Assembly (NCBI GenBank): GCA_003141455.1
Contig: PLMA01000038.1
Span: forward strand, 7,391-57,954
From: Chloroflexota bacterium
Lineage (GTDB): Bacteria; Chloroflexota; Limnocylindria; Limnocylindrales; CSP1-4
Length of the DNA stretch: 50,564 nucleotides
Direction: 5' to 3'
The notes under the pieces are model-generated. The model made no database searches. It was not told the origin of the DNA and saw only the letters and a list, made by a program, of their open reading frames with translations. Positions 33,239 through 43,126 of this stretch are shown piece by piece. The position numbers and the translations under genes were made by a program. Each line of letters opens with the position of its first letter. The stretch's first letter is position 1.

Positions 33239-34699
33239 TCAGCCGCCTGAGCCGTAGATCGTCAGACAGACCCCGATCGCGCAGCGGCTCTCCAGGGAGT
33301 GGTACCCCGCCGGCAGGAGTGGGGGAGTGGCGCCCGGATCGGCGACCCAGAAGATGCGGCCGCGGCTCGCGGTCACGTCCCCGGGCACGGCATGGATGAC
33401 GGCCCCGGGTGGATAGGCCGCAGTCCCGTCGAACCAGGGCGGGTCGTCCGCTGCAAGGACGTGGAGCCGGCTCCGGGTCCGCGGCTCGGCCTCGTCCAGC
33501 AGGACCAGGTAGTGGCTCGTCGAAGCATCCACCAGGTCGTGATCGCCCACGCGATCATCCAGCTCCGGGATCAGCGATGAGGTCTCCGGGTGGGTGATGG
33601 CCACGCTCAGGGCCAGAGTCGGCACCGCCAGGGCGACGACCAGCGCCGCTGCCATTCGCCGGGGAAGTGCCGCCAGCCCAACGCCCGCCAGGGCTAGCAG
33701 GGGAAGCCACATGACGCCGGCGTAGCGAGCCTCCAGGAGCGGCCGCCATACGCTCACAACGACCAGAATCAGGACGCCGCCGCTCGCCAGCAGACAGAAG
33801 ACCGCCGCACGACGCGACTCCGGCTGGAGGCGTCGCCACGCAACGGCAGCGGCGGTGAGAGCCGTACAACCGGCGGCCGCGGCCACGTATTGCAGGGCAA
33901 TGAGTCCCGGCCCGAAGGCCAGCCCCGAATCCACTGGCGGACCAGTGAAGAGCTGTCCCACTGTTCCACCAATCGTGGTGAGGCTCAGGGGCGGAACCCA
34001 GAAGCCCCCGCCGGCATGATCGAACTGGGCTCGAGCGAACAAGAGCCACGGCGTAAGGGACAGAACCGCACCGGTCGTGGCGATGATTGCGGCGGCCGCG
34101 ACCCGACGTGACGGCCGGAGCCAGATCCCGGCCAGCACGATACCCACCAGGGCCACGGTTACGAAATAGTCCGTCCAGACGGCGGCCGCGGCGACGACGG
34201 CATATGCCGCCCACCGGCCCGGGGTCGGGTTATCGGTCGCCCGCCAGAGGAGCAGCGTCGCGGCCACGGTCAGGGCCCCGGCCAGGCCGTACATCCTGGC
34301 GAATTCGGAGAGCATCACGCTCGTGGGCAGGACCGCCACGAAGACCGCGGCCCAGAGCCCGGACGCGTCTCTGGAGACGCGTCGGGCGAGCGCGGCGACG
34401 AGCGGAATCAACGCGATCCCGGCCAGGGCGGGGACGAGCCGCAGGGCCCACGGAGAGGCGTCGAGGTGCGCCGGCAGCCACGCCAGCAGGTAGAAGAGCG
34501 GTGGTGCGCTGTCGCGGCCGACTATGTCGAGCATCCGGCCCAGGGGGTTGTGGAGGACGACCGCGGAGAAGTCCTCGTCGTAGCCGAGCGGTTGGCGGGC
34601 CAGGAAGGCGAGCCGAAGGAAGGCGCCGGCGGCCGTGATCAGGGCCAGCGTTCGGCCGTAGCTCAGCCTGTCCCGGAGGCCGGCCAGCCGGTCGCTCAC
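33239..34699 (-). CDS. GT39-like membrane glycosyltransferase (second)
   Basis: A 486-residue integral membrane protein of the PMT/ArnT-like (GT39, PMT_2) superfamily. The first extracytoplasmic loop carries the acidic motif YDEDFS (about residues 40-45), where these enzymes have the DE pair needed for transfer from a polyprenyl-phosphate sugar. About ten further hydrophobic segments follow, then a soluble C-terminal domain from about residue 370. Its start overlaps the stop of the upstream GT39-like gene (ATGA). The acceptor (protein, lipid or glycan) is unknown. Confidence 0.82.
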   Translation of the reverse strand: MSDRLAGLRDRLSYGRTLALITAAGAFLRLAFLARQPLGYDEDFSAVVLHNPLGRMLDIVGRDSAPPLFYLLAWLPAHLDASPWALRLVPALAGIALIPLVAALARRVSRDASGLWAAVFVAVLPTSVMLSEFARMYGLAGALTVAATLLLWRATDNPTPGRWAAYAVVAAAAVWTDYFVTVALVGIVLAGIWLRPSRRVAAAAIIATTGAVLSLTPWLLFARAQFDHAGGGFWVPPLSLTTIGGTVGQLFTGPPVDSGLAFGPGLIALQYVAAAAGCTALTAAAVAWRRLQPESRRAAVFCLLASGGVLILVVVSVWRPLLEARYAGVMWLPLLALAGVGLAALPRRMAAALVVALAVPTLALSVAITHPETSSLIPELDDRVGDHDLVDASTSHYLVLLDEAEPRTRSRLHVLAADDPPWFDGTAAYPPGAVIHAVPGDVTASRGRIFWVADPGATPPLLPAGYHSLESRCAIGVCLTIYGSGG

Positions 34700-36258
34700 G
34701 GCGAAACTGCCCAGACGGTGGGCTTGCCTGCCGGGTCCCAGGCGACCGGCTCAGCCCGGCCGGCGTCGGCCGGTCCCAGGGCCGCGGCCAGGTCGTTCTG
34801 GTTCAATGCCGACACGGTCGAGTAGAGACCCGGGTGCTCGATCCTGGTGCCGGGTGAGAAGAACGCCGGTTGATCGTGGTAGTAGACGAACGCGATGTCC
34901 GTGGCCGAGAACTCGTCGATGATCACGGCCGATCCCGGATGGTCGTCGGCGTACTGGCCCATGGCGGCGACCTCGAAGCTGAACGTCTCGTAGCGATCGG
35001 CGAGCGAGCGCGACAGATAGGCCACTCCGCTCCAGACGGCGACGGCGGCGAGCCCTACAGCTACGCATGAAACCGCGACCCTGCCCGCCCAGACCCCCCA
35101 ATGCCCACGGCTCCATCCGACGAACTCGGCCGCGCCGAGCCCGATCGTCACCGCCAGGGGCGCCGCCAGGCCGAGCACCCGCAGAAAGTGCGGAGAATAG
35201 CCCTCGGTGGCGATGAGCGGCGGCACCAGGAAGACGGGCAGACTCAGCAGAATCAGCGCGTGGCCGGCATCGCGGCGCATACGCCACAGCCGAGCGCAGC
35301 CCAAGGCAGCCACGGCCGCAAGCGGCAGCGGCAGGAGGGGCAGGGCCGCGATGTCGTGGCGCCCGTTCTGATCCCCAACCAGGCCGAACATGCCGAGCGT
35401 GCGAAGCACGTGTATGACGGGGTTGCTGTCGGCCACGACGGCGGGGTTGAAAGCGCTCACCAGCGTCGCCCGGCCGAAGTAGTTGGACGGGTTGGTGACC
35501 GCGACCGCGAGCATCGGTGCCCCCGCGATCAGGAACGCGGCCGCGAACGGCAGGGCTCCCGCGCGCAGGTCCTCGTACCGGGGCCGATCGACCCGGCGCA
35601 GCCACAGCGCCCAGACGATGACCAGCACCGGCAGCAGCTTGAGCGGCTGGTACGTGTAGAGGGCCGCCACTGCCGTTGCCGCCCCGGCCAGCGCGGCCGT
35701 CCCGCGGCCCGGACGGCCGGCCCAGCGCAACAGGGCGATCAGGGCCAGGGCCCCGAAGAGCGGCACGATGGTGTTGCGCATCCCGTCGCGGCTGACGCAT
35801 ATGAGCCACAAAGAGCCGGCCGCCCAGGCCGCCGCCACGAGTCCCGTCCACGTGCCGAAGCGACGGCCCAGCATGCCCACGGCCAGCACGCCCGCCACGC
35901 CGAACGCGGCCGCGGTGCCCCTCAGGATGAGCGTCGTCTCACCGAACAGGTGGAAGGCGCCGGCCACCACGTAGGCGAAGAGGGCCTCGCGCCCGCCGTC
36001 GCCCTGGAACCAGACCAGCCAGTCGGGGTGAAAGCCCGGCTGGTGCAGCATCTTGAGGGCGTCCAGGCCTTCGGACGCTTCGTCGCCGTACAGTCCGGCG
36101 CCGGGGTTGGCGGCCAGATCGTAGAAGCGGAGGATGATCGCGGCCGCGACGATCGCAGCCATGGCCAGGATTGCCGCGAGCGCCATGAGCCGCATGCTCA
36201 CCAGTAGCGGCTCCCCGGCCGCCCCGGCCGGGTTGGCGTCAGCGTGGCCCTGGCTCAC
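34696..36258 (-). CDS. GT39-like membrane glycosyltransferase (first)
   Basis: A 520-residue polytopic membrane protein with the same plan as its downstream neighbour. After the first transmembrane helix comes [27 protein letters not shown] with the DE pair, and later [10 protein letters not shown], both typical of GT39/ArnT-like transferases that use polyprenyl-linked sugars on the outer face of the membrane. A soluble tail from about residue 430 contains [20 protein letters not shown]. Its start overlaps the CE7 esterase stop, so esterase and both transferases are coupled in one operon. Confidence 0.82.
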   Translation of the reverse strand: MSQGHADANPAGAAGEPLLVSMRLMALAAILAMAAIVAAAIILRFYDLAANPGAGLYGDEASEGLDALKMLHQPGFHPDWLVWFQGDGGREALFAYVVAGAFHLFGETTLILRGTAAAFGVAGVLAVGMLGRRFGTWTGLVAAAWAAGSLWLICVSRDGMRNTIVPLFGALALIALLRWAGRPGRGTAALAGAATAVAALYTYQPLKLLPVLVIVWALWLRRVDRPRYEDLRAGALPFAAAFLIAGAPMLAVAVTNPSNYFGRATLVSAFNPAVVADSNPVIHVLRTLGMFGLVGDQNGRHDIAALPLLPLPLAAVAALGCARLWRMRRDAGHALILLSLPVFLVPPLIATEGYSPHFLRVLGLAAPLAVTIGLGAAEFVGWSRGHWGVWAGRVAVSCVAVGLAAVAVWSGVAYLSRSLADRYETFSFEVAAMGQYADDHPGSAVIIDEFSATDIAFVYYHDQPAFFSPGTRIEHPGLYSTVSALNQNDLAAALGPADAGRAEPVAWDPAGKPTVWAVSP

Positions 36259-37244
36259 CGCGCCGCGTCGGCCAGACGGCGAAGCATGCGTTCCGTCTGC
36301 AGCGTTTCGCCGCCCTCGTGGCCGTTGAACGGGTAGACCTCGATCGACTTCGGACCGGCGTAGTGGTTGTACGCGGCGAAGACCGTGGACGGCGGCGTGA
36401 TCTGGTCCATCAAGCCCACGGAGAAGAGGGCCGGTGCCTTGGCGCGAGCGGCGAAGTTGAGCCCGTCGAAATAGGAGAGAGTGGCGAAGATTCTGTCTGC
36501 CTGTTCGCGGTGGATCCTGGCGAACCTCACGATCTCGTGGTATGGGTCGCTGTCGGTGATCTCAATGGCCCGGCGCCAGTGGCACATGAACGGCACCTCG
36601 GGCATAGCCAGAAGGATGTCCGGCACGAGGCCAGCCACGGCCAGCGCCAGACCGCCGCCCTGGCTGCCGCCCGTCAGCACCACGCGCGCAGGATCGACCA
36701 GGGGATGGGCTCGGGCCGCCTCGACGGCCCGGACGGCGTCGCACGTCAGGCGGCGGTAGTAGTAGGTCTCCGGGTCGAGGATGCCGCGCGTCATGAAGCC
36801 GGGATGCTGGCCTGTCACATCGGCGGTCGCGATGTCCGGCGTGTCGCCGGAACGCCAGGTGCTGCCCTGGCCGCGGGTATCCATCACCAGAGTAGCGAAG
36901 CCGGCGCTCGGAAACGTGAGCCAGTCGATCGGCCGGCCGCGGCCGCCGCCGTAGCCGATGTACTGGACCACGCACGGCAGCCGCCGATCCCTTGCGAACG
37001 GCGAGGCGGCCACGTCGCGAGGAGCCAGGAACCAGCCCTTGATCGGCTGGCCCCCGAAGCCGGCGAAAGTGACGTCCCAGACGTCGATCGCCATCAGAGC
37101 GGCGTCGACCGGCTCGAACTTCGGTTCGAGCGGATGCTTGCGCGCTCCGGCCAGGGTGTCGGCCCAGAAAGCGTCGAAGTCGGCGGGCTCCTCGCGCACG
37201 GGCTTGTAGACCCGCAACTCATTCAGAGGCAGATCGAATAGCAC
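36255..37244 (-). CDS. CE7 acetyl esterase (acetylxylan esterase / cephalosporin-C deacetylase)
   Basis: A 329-residue alpha/beta hydrolase of family CE7. The triad is complete: S194 in GGSQGGG, D280 in [11 protein letters not shown] and H309 in FNGHEGG. The family motif RGQGS is at 124-128. Enzymes of this family deacetylate short xylo-oligosaccharides inside the cell and usually form hexamers. There is no signal peptide. AGGAGG precedes the GTG start with 7-nt spacing. It fits the xylan theme, since oligosaccharides that escape the secreted CE4 domain could be deacetylated after uptake, yet it heads an operon with two membrane glycosyltransferases, which is unexpected. Confidence 0.92.
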   Translation of the reverse strand: MLFDLPLNELRVYKPVREEPADFDAFWADTLAGARKHPLEPKFEPVDAALMAIDVWDVTFAGFGGQPIKGWFLAPRDVAASPFARDRRLPCVVQYIGYGGGRGRPIDWLTFPSAGFATLVMDTRGQGSTWRSGDTPDIATADVTGQHPGFMTRGILDPETYYYRRLTCDAVRAVEAARAHPLVDPARVVLTGGSQGGGLALAVAGLVPDILLAMPEVPFMCHWRRAIEITDSDPYHEIVRFARIHREQADRIFATLSYFDGLNFAARAKAPALFSVGLMDQITPPSTVFAAYNHYAGPKSIEVYPFNGHEGGETLQTERMLRRLADAAR

Positions 37245-37306
37245 GCCCCGGTCCTCCTGTTCGCGATGGCAACGGACCTATCGTACGGTCCGAGGCGGGT
37301 CCCTCG

Positions 37307-38893
37307 CTACTGGACCCGAGAGTCGTGGCCCTTCCAGAACGGCTCGCGCAGCTCGGCCTTGAGGACCTTGCCGGTACCGCCCCGGGGCAGCGCGTCGCGG
37401 AAGTGGATATCGCGCGGGACCTTGAAGCGAGCCAGCCGCGCCTTGCAATGGTCGCGCAGCTCTTTGGGGGTGGCGGTGGCCCCTTGTTTGAGAACCACGA
37501 TCGCCACCGGCGCCTCGCCCAGAATCTTGTCCGGCGCCGAGACGACCGCGCATTCGAGCACGGCGGGATGGGACAGGATGGCGTTCTCGACCTCGACTGA
37601 GGAGATGTTCTCGCCGCCCCTGATGATGATGTCCTTGGAGCGGTCCTTGATCAGGACGTACCCCTGCTCGTCGAGCGTGGCCATGTCGCCGGTGTGGAAC
37701 CATCCGTCGCGGATGGTCGCGGCCGTCGCCTCCGGGTCGCGGTAGTAGCCCTCCATCACCACGTTCGACCGGACCACGATCTCGCCGATCTGCTCGCCGT
37801 CCTGCCGGACGTCGGTGCCGTCGTTGTGGACGACGCGCAGGCGCACGCCGGGCAGAGGCCAGCCGGTCATCGCCTGGCGCTCCTGGCGGCGCTTCGGCGG
37901 CTCGGCCTCGGTCAGGAAGCGGCGCGGCTGTGCGACCGTCAGGATCGGCGCGGTCTCGGACAGCCCGTAGCCGACGATCGTCTGCACGCCGAGCGCCTCC
38001 TCGAGTCCGCGGATCAGCGTGGGAGAGGACGGCGCCCCGCCGATGATCAGCTGGTGCAGGCTCGAGAGGTCGTGCTTGGACAGCTCCGAGTGGTGCAGAA
38101 CGGCGTTGAATATGGCCGGCACTGCGAGGATGCGCGTCACCCTGTTTCGCTCCACGGACTGGATCAGGGCCAGTGGCTCGAACTTTCGGAGCATCACGTG
38201 CTGGCCGCCTACCATGGTCAGGAAGTGGGGAGTGCCCCAGCCGTTGACGTGGAAGAGCGGGACCACGTGGAGGACGACGTCGTCCTCGCTAAAGCCCAGC
38301 CCGATCTCCGCGTACATGGCGTGGAGGTACAGCTCCCGGTGGGTCATGGCCACGCCCTTGGGGAAGCCGGTCGTGCCGCTTGTGTAGAAGAGCTCGGCCA
38401 TGGCGTTCTCGTCGATCTCGGGCGTCAGGGGATCGGGTGAGCCGCCCGCCAGGAGAGCTTCGTACTCGTCGGCGGCGATCCCGTCCGGCGCCCCCTCCAT
38501 GATCACGAAGCGCGGTCTAGCAGGAAGGTCGGCAACGAAGGCCTCGACGAGCGGCTTGAAGTCCTTGTGGAAGAAGACGACCTTCGAACCGGCATGGCCG
38601 ATGATGTAGGCGATCTCCTTGGGCGTCAGCCGGATGTTGATCGGATTCAGAACGGCGCCGGCCTCGAGCACGCCGTAGTAGGCCTCGAGCAGCTGGTGGG
38701 TGTTGTACGTGATGAAGCTGACGCGGTCGCCGGCCTCGACGCCAAGCTCTACGAGCGCGTTCGCCAGTCGATGGGTGCGCTCACCGAATTGGCGGTAGGT
38801 GAAGCGGCGGTCCCCGTCGACGACCCCCACCCTGTCGCCGAAGTACGTCTCCGCCCTGTCGCGGAACTCGAGCACCGAGAGAGGAACGAACAC
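37307..38893 (-). CDS. Long-chain acyl-CoA synthetase-like AMP-binding ligase
   Basis: A 528-residue member of the ANL (acyl-CoA synthetase) superfamily. The ATP/AMP motif YTSGTTGFPKG is at 170-180, GYGLSETAP and GWFHTGDMA follow, and the C-terminal lysine lies in RGGTGKVLK. It activates a carboxylic acid, probably a medium- or long-chain fatty acid, as acyl-AMP and then acyl-CoA. The GTG start has GGAGG 7 nt upstream. It sits 62 nt upstream of the CE7 gene on the same strand; a shared transcript is possible but there is no functional link I can defend. Confidence 0.88.
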   Translation of the reverse strand: MFVPLSVLEFRDRAETYFGDRVGVVDGDRRFTYRQFGERTHRLANALVELGVEAGDRVSFITYNTHQLLEAYYGVLEAGAVLNPINIRLTPKEIAYIIGHAGSKVVFFHKDFKPLVEAFVADLPARPRFVIMEGAPDGIAADEYEALLAGGSPDPLTPEIDENAMAELFYTSGTTGFPKGVAMTHRELYLHAMYAEIGLGFSEDDVVLHVVPLFHVNGWGTPHFLTMVGGQHVMLRKFEPLALIQSVERNRVTRILAVPAIFNAVLHHSELSKHDLSSLHQLIIGGAPSSPTLIRGLEEALGVQTIVGYGLSETAPILTVAQPRRFLTEAEPPKRRQERQAMTGWPLPGVRLRVVHNDGTDVRQDGEQIGEIVVRSNVVMEGYYRDPEATAATIRDGWFHTGDMATLDEQGYVLIKDRSKDIIIRGGENISSVEVENAILSHPAVLECAVVSAPDKILGEAPVAIVVLKQGATATPKELRDHCKARLARFKVPRDIHFRDALPRGGTGKVLKAELREPFWKGHDSRVQ

Positions 38894-39023
38894 CGGAGAC
38901 CTCCAGGCAAGTCAGTCCGCGGTTGACGCCGCCGGCGGCGCCGGATGCCGCAGTGACCGGGACAAGATACGCGGGTGCGGCCACGCCGGCGAAGCGAGTT
39001 TGCAGCCGGGGCGGTCGGCGGGG

Positions 39024-39836
39024 TCAGCCGGGTGTGACTCTCGGCTTGGTCGCAGCGAATCGGGCCGCCGCTTGGACGAAGTCGACCCACAGGCCGGCGA
39101 ACTCCTCGGGCGTCGACTCGGTCCGCTCGGGGTGGCATTGCACCCCGACCAGCCAGCGACCCCCCACTCCCTCGAGGCCCTCCACGAGCCGGCCGACCTC
39201 GCTGTCCGACCAGGCCACGGGGCGCAGGCCGGCGGCGAGAGCGTCGTGGCGCACGGCCTGGTGGTGGTACGTGTTCACTTCGAGCTCGAGCATGCTGTCG
39301 TCTGGATCCCCGCCGGCCACACCGTCGGGCGAGGCGGCGGCGATGGCTCGTCCGAGCTTGCTGCGGGGCTCGATCTCGAGGTAGTGCATGTGAGCCGGTC
39401 CGTGGCCGTACGGAGGGCCGGCGTGGCTCGGCACATCCTGGAGCAGCTTCCCGCCCGAGAATACGTTGATCGCCTGCAGCCCGCGGCAGATGCCGAGCAG
39501 GGGCACGGACCTCTCCTGCGCCGCCCGCCACGCCGCCAGCTCCATCTGGTCGCGGGCCGGGTCCAGGCCCGCGGCGCCGGCCGGCTTCTCCCCGTACAGG
39601 GCAGGATCCACGTCCGGGCCGCCGGTCAGGAGCAGCCCGGCCATCTGGGCCAGCTGCCGGTCCCGCTCCGCGACCGGCGTCGCGGCGTTGATCACCACCG
39701 GGTTGCCGCCGTGGCTGCGGATCGCGTCGACGTACAGCTGGTTCTTGCGCAGGGTCAGGGCCGGCTCGGACGAACCGGCCGCATATGCCCCCGTGACCAC
39801 GATGAGCGGAGCCGTGCTGGCCGGGTGGGCTGCCAT
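39024..39836 (-). CDS. PuuD-type gamma-glutamyl hydrolase / class I GATase-like protein
   Basis: A 270-residue peptidase C26 family protein, as in gamma-glutamyl-GABA hydrolase. The nucleophile C117 is in LGICRGLQAINV, and the His-Glu pair is in VGVQCHPERTES. TGGPDVDPALYGE is another family block. The frame is open to 40217, but conserved sequence begins at APLIVVTG. A TATGCT box (39844-39849, minus strand) lies 7 nt before the ATG at 39836, so a leaderless start is favoured; ATG 39848 is the alternative. No putrescine genes adjoin it, so the substrate is open. Confidence 0.87.
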   Translation of the reverse strand: MAAHPASTAPLIVVTGAYAAGSSEPALTLRKNQLYVDAIRSHGGNPVVINAATPVAERDRQLAQMAGLLLTGGPDVDPALYGEKPAGAAGLDPARDQMELAAWRAAQERSVPLLGICRGLQAINVFSGGKLLQDVPSHAGPPYGHGPAHMHYLEIEPRSKLGRAIAAASPDGVAGGDPDDSMLELEVNTYHHQAVRHDALAAGLRPVAWSDSEVGRLVEGLEGVGGRWLVGVQCHPERTESTPEEFAGLWVDFVQAAARFAATKPRVTPG

Positions 39837-39843
39837 GGCGCGC

Positions 39844-39849
39844 AGCATA
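39844..39849 (-). promoter_or_regulatory. -10 box of a leaderless promoter for the PuuD-like gene
   Basis: On the minus strand TATGCT is followed by 7 nt and the ATG at 39836. No Shine-Dalgarno sequence is present. No -35 match is evident. Confidence 0.35.
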
Positions 39850-39933
39850 GCGCCAATCCGGCCATCGACCGCGCGGCTCGAGCGCCGGCTCATGCGGCGG
39901 GCGAGACGGATCGGTCGCTCGGAGCGGAAGGGG

Positions 39934-39968
39934 TGGCAGGGCCGCTTGGGGGGAAAGCGGCCCTGCCA
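39934..39968 (-). terminator. 14-bp hairpin after the chemoreceptor gene
   Basis: TGGCAGGGCCGCTT (39934-39947) pairs perfectly with AAGCGGCCCTGCCA (39955-39968) around a 7-nt loop. It starts 10 nt beyond the chemoreceptor stop on the minus strand. No U-run follows. Probable terminator. Confidence 0.65.
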
Positions 39969-39978
39969 TGGGCGGTGG

Positions 39979-42045
39979 TCAGGCCGACTCGGCCCGCCTC
40001 TCCGTTGGAAGTTGCCAATCTGTTGCGCGACGCCTGCGGACGACATTGCCGCCCGCCACCCTCTCGCCGACCTGCAGACGGAAGTGGGCGACGAGCTCGT
40101 CCAGGCTCCTGGCCATCTCGGCCAGAGACGCGGCCGAAGCGACGAACTCCTGAGCTTGCCCGGACATCTGCTCGGTGGAAGCGGACACCTCCTGGGCCGA
40201 CGCGGAGTTCTCTTCACTTATGGCGGCGATCGACTCGACCGACCGACTGACGATGCTTGCGGCCGCGCCCATTTGAGTAGCCGACGCGTTCGTGTCGGCG
40301 GCGATCTCGGCGATGCCGTCCGTTGCTCGCACCACTTCAGAGGATAGACCACGAATCTCGACGACGGCTGCCAGGATGCCCTGCAAGACCATCTTGCGGG
40401 CGGCGGCGGCGTCCTTGATCTCCAGGAACGCCCCTGCCGCCTGCTCGGCGAGTTCCGCCCCCATCTCCACCTCACCGGCTCCGGCTTGCATGGCATTCAC
40501 GGCCGCCTTGGTCCCGTGCTGGACCTCGCCAATGAGGGCGGCGATCTCCTTGGTGGCCCGAGACGAACGCTCGGCGAGCTTGCGGATCTCGTCCGCCACG
40601 ACGGCAAAGCCCTTGCCCTGTTCGCCCGCCCGAGCCGCCTCGATGGCCGCGTTCAACGCCAGCAGGTTGGTCTGCTCGGCTATGTCGTCGATCGTCTCGA
40701 CGATGGCTCCTATCTGGTCGGACTTGACCCCGAGCTCGGTCACTTTGACCGCCGTGGCATCGACCGAGGACTTGATCCTGCCCATGCCTCCCGCAGTTTC
40801 GTCGACGGCCTTGGCGCCGGCGGCGAGCGCGGCATCGACGCGCTCGTTCAGGGGGGCGATCTCCTCGGCGTCGTTCATCGCCCGGCCGATCGCCTGGGTC
40901 GTTGCGTACAGGGCCGCGGACGCTTCCTGGACGCGGGTTGTGGTGCTGGCGGCACCTTCGCCGACCCGCTCGATGATCTGCGCCAGGTCGTGGCTCGCGC
41001 CACTCGTCTCGGAGGCGACGCGAGCCTGGTCGCCGGTCCCCGCGGCGATCTGGCTGATGGTCTGGGCGGCCTGCGCGGAGGCCTGGCCGGACTGGGTTGC
41101 CGCGGAGTTGAGTTGACTCGATGCGCGAGCCAGTGCCTCGGCGGCAGCCTTGACCTGGCCCAACGCGCCGGCAAGAGAGTGGCGGGCCACTTCATAAGCA
41201 TCGACCGTTGCGGTGAGCTTGGCCAGCATCCTGTTGGCGACTGCCGCCGTCTGGCCGATCTCGTCGCTGCCGTACCCCTCGATCGGTTCCGTGCCCGAGT
41301 GCGCCTGGACCGACAGGTCATTGCGGGAGAGCGCCCCCAGTCCCTCCTCCAGGGTCGTGGCGCAGTTGTCGGTCATCGACGTCAGGGTTTTCTGGACGGA
41401 CTTGATGCCCCGCCCGATCGATCGCGAGACCACGTACGAGAAGAGGCACCCGATCAGGACGGCAAGACCGAAGACCGCCAGCAGCAGAATCCGCCCCTGC
41501 TCAAAGGTGGATTGGGCGGCGCTGTCGGTGCGGGAGGCGTCGGCAAGGGCGGAAGCTTCGAGCCTGTGCAGCGGTGCGACGACGTGACTCAGAAGCGTCG
41601 CCGTCGCTGGGACCTCGCCTACGAAGGCCGTGTTGCCGGTCCTTGCATCGGTGCGCGCCTGTTGGAAGGCCGTCTCATACCTGCTTTGCGCCAGCGTGAA
41701 AGCTGCCAGATCCGCCTGCGTCCCGTCGTCGACGACGAGCGTCTTGTAGGCCGTCAGGGCGTCCGCGATCTGCTTGTTTTCTACCGTGATCTGAGCGTCG
41801 ATCTGCGACTGGGCTACCGGCTGTCCGGCGACCAGGACGCTGTAGTTGAGCAACCCTTGCTTCTCGGCCAGCGCCGTGTCGATCAAGCCGAGCCTCTGGA
41901 CCGCCGCCGTGCCCCGATCGTAGGAATGATGAGCCGCATCGGTGACCGTGCTCAGGTCGGCGATCGCGATGGCGGTGATGACGAAAGCCGCGACAAGCAG
42001 AACGAGCGAGGTGGCGAGGAGCTTCGTTCGGATCGTTACTGTCAT
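39979..42045 (-). CDS. Methyl-accepting chemotaxis protein
   Basis: A 688-residue chemoreceptor. TM1 is at about 8-30. A four-helix-bundle sensory domain lies outside (about 32-190), TM2 at about 193-212, and a HAMP segment follows. The long cytoplasmic coiled coil carries the invariant signalling hairpin around [42 protein letters not shown]. The C-terminus ([12 protein letters not shown]) lacks the NWETF-type CheR tether. No che or flagellar genes are in the window, so its CheA/CheW partners are elsewhere; it may serve chemotaxis or type IV pili. A hairpin terminator follows. Confidence 0.92.
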   Translation of the reverse strand: MTVTIRTKLLATSLVLLVAAFVITAIAIADLSTVTDAAHHSYDRGTAAVQRLGLIDTALAEKQGLLNYSVLVAGQPVAQSQIDAQITVENKQIADALTAYKTLVVDDGTQADLAAFTLAQSRYETAFQQARTDARTGNTAFVGEVPATATLLSHVVAPLHRLEASALADASRTDSAAQSTFEQGRILLLAVFGLAVLIGCLFSYVVSRSIGRGIKSVQKTLTSMTDNCATTLEEGLGALSRNDLSVQAHSGTEPIEGYGSDEIGQTAAVANRMLAKLTATVDAYEVARHSLAGALGQVKAAAEALARASSQLNSAATQSGQASAQAAQTISQIAAGTGDQARVASETSGASHDLAQIIERVGEGAASTTTRVQEASAALYATTQAIGRAMNDAEEIAPLNERVDAALAAGAKAVDETAGGMGRIKSSVDATAVKVTELGVKSDQIGAIVETIDDIAEQTNLLALNAAIEAARAGEQGKGFAVVADEIRKLAERSSRATKEIAALIGEVQHGTKAAVNAMQAGAGEVEMGAELAEQAAGAFLEIKDAAAARKMVLQGILAAVVEIRGLSSEVVRATDGIAEIAADTNASATQMGAAASIVSRSVESIAAISEENSASAQEVSASTEQMSGQAQEFVASAASLAEMARSLDELVAHFRLQVGERVAGGNVVRRRRATDWQLPTERRAESA

Positions 42046-42223
42046 TGCTCGCGTTCCGCAGCAGCCGGGAGCCGTGCGCCGCGTCCGGCTCGCACGAAAG
42101 CGAACCCCGGCAGGTTCGCCTCACTCTGGTTGTCGGCAGATTTGGGCCGGACTGTGCACCTAGATCGGCGACGCGCTCGATCGAATCGGGGCTGGACCTC
42201 GAGACGGGCGCCGGGCGAGCCGA

Positions 42224-42934
42224 TCAGCGCTTCTCGTAGACGTAGAAGTCAGCGAAGGAGCCCTCGCGGTCGTCGCCCCTGTGCGGGTACCGGTTGGGGA
42301 TGTGCTCGATGAGAGTCCACGCCGGAGCCTGCAGCCGCACCCACTTGGTGAACTCACGCTGCCTTATGTACGCGCCGCGGTAGTCGGTATCGGCATCTGG
42401 GGCGGCGTTCGCGTCCGTGTCGCTCGAGTAGACGATCACGTATCGACTCGAGCCCGCGAAAAGCTTGCGCATGTAGTCGTCGAAGACGTCGTCTTCCACC
42501 AGGTGGTAGACGACGTCGAGGGAAATGGTCAGATCCGCGCCTTCGCCTCGATAGTCGCTCATCAGAGCGAAGGTCTTGCTCGGGTCGGAGGCGAACAGCT
42601 CCCTGCACCTGGCGATCACCGTCTCGCTGACATCCAGGCCAAGGTACTTGGGGTAGCTGGCCAGGGCGAGCTGGCTGCCGTCGCCGCAGCCGAACTCGAT
42701 GACCGATCGGACGCCATGTTGGGTGACAAAGGCGTTGAGCACCTCTGCCTTGAAGGCCGCCAGCTGGGCATGGGAGCCGGTGCCGGAGTCGCCGCCGGAG
42801 GCATATCGGGCCTCCCAGTACTCCTTCGATCCCGGAAACGACCCCGACTTGGGGGCGGTGCGGCCGAGGAGCCGCCGATAGACCCTCAGGATCAGCGCTC
42901 CGACGATTGGGATCCTCTTGATCAAGCTCTTCAT
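42224..42934 (-). CDS. Class I SAM-dependent methyltransferase
   Basis: A 236-residue protein with a methyltransferase Rossmann fold. Motif I VIEFGCGDGS is at 78-87, motif II around YLGLDVSETVIARC, and a post-I acidic loop at LTISLDVVYHLVEDDVFDDYMRKLF. The N-terminal 30 residues are basic and hydrophobic (LIKRIPIVGALILRVYRRLLG), perhaps a membrane-associating helix, as in some glycan or sugar methyltransferases. The neighbours are a chemoreceptor and a GT87-like transferase on the same strand, with gaps of about 180 nt each, so no operon is evident. Substrate unknown. Confidence 0.8.
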   Translation of the reverse strand: MKSLIKRIPIVGALILRVYRRLLGRTAPKSGSFPGSKEYWEARYASGGDSGTGSHAQLAAFKAEVLNAFVTQHGVRSVIEFGCGDGSQLALASYPKYLGLDVSETVIARCRELFASDPSKTFALMSDYRGEGADLTISLDVVYHLVEDDVFDDYMRKLFAGSSRYVIVYSSDTDANAAPDADTDYRGAYIRQREFTKWVRLQAPAWTLIEHIPNRYPHRGDDREGSFADFYVYEKR

Positions 42935-43041
42935 GTTCGCGGACGCTCCAGAGTGGGATGGCGTGCGGGATGCCGGGCCGGCGTGAGTGGATCGGACCGC
43001 CGAGAGCGAGGTGAGTCCAATTCTGAGCGATCGGCCGGGCC

Positions 43042-43126
43042 GCTGCCTAGCTCGGCGGTGAGGTGGCGCCCCCGGCGTGTGGTGGGGTGGCGCGCCCCGG
43101 CTTCGGCGGGCGGCTGCCTAGCTCGG
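43042..43126. repeat. 14-bp direct repeat spanning the GT87 stop codon
   Basis: GCTGCCTAGCTCGG occurs at 43042-43055 and 43113-43126 (71-nt shift). The second copy contains the TAG stop of the GT87-like gene (43118-43120, minus strand); the first lies downstream of it and is out of frame. This resembles the tail duplication at 28351-28419. Confidence 0.6.
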
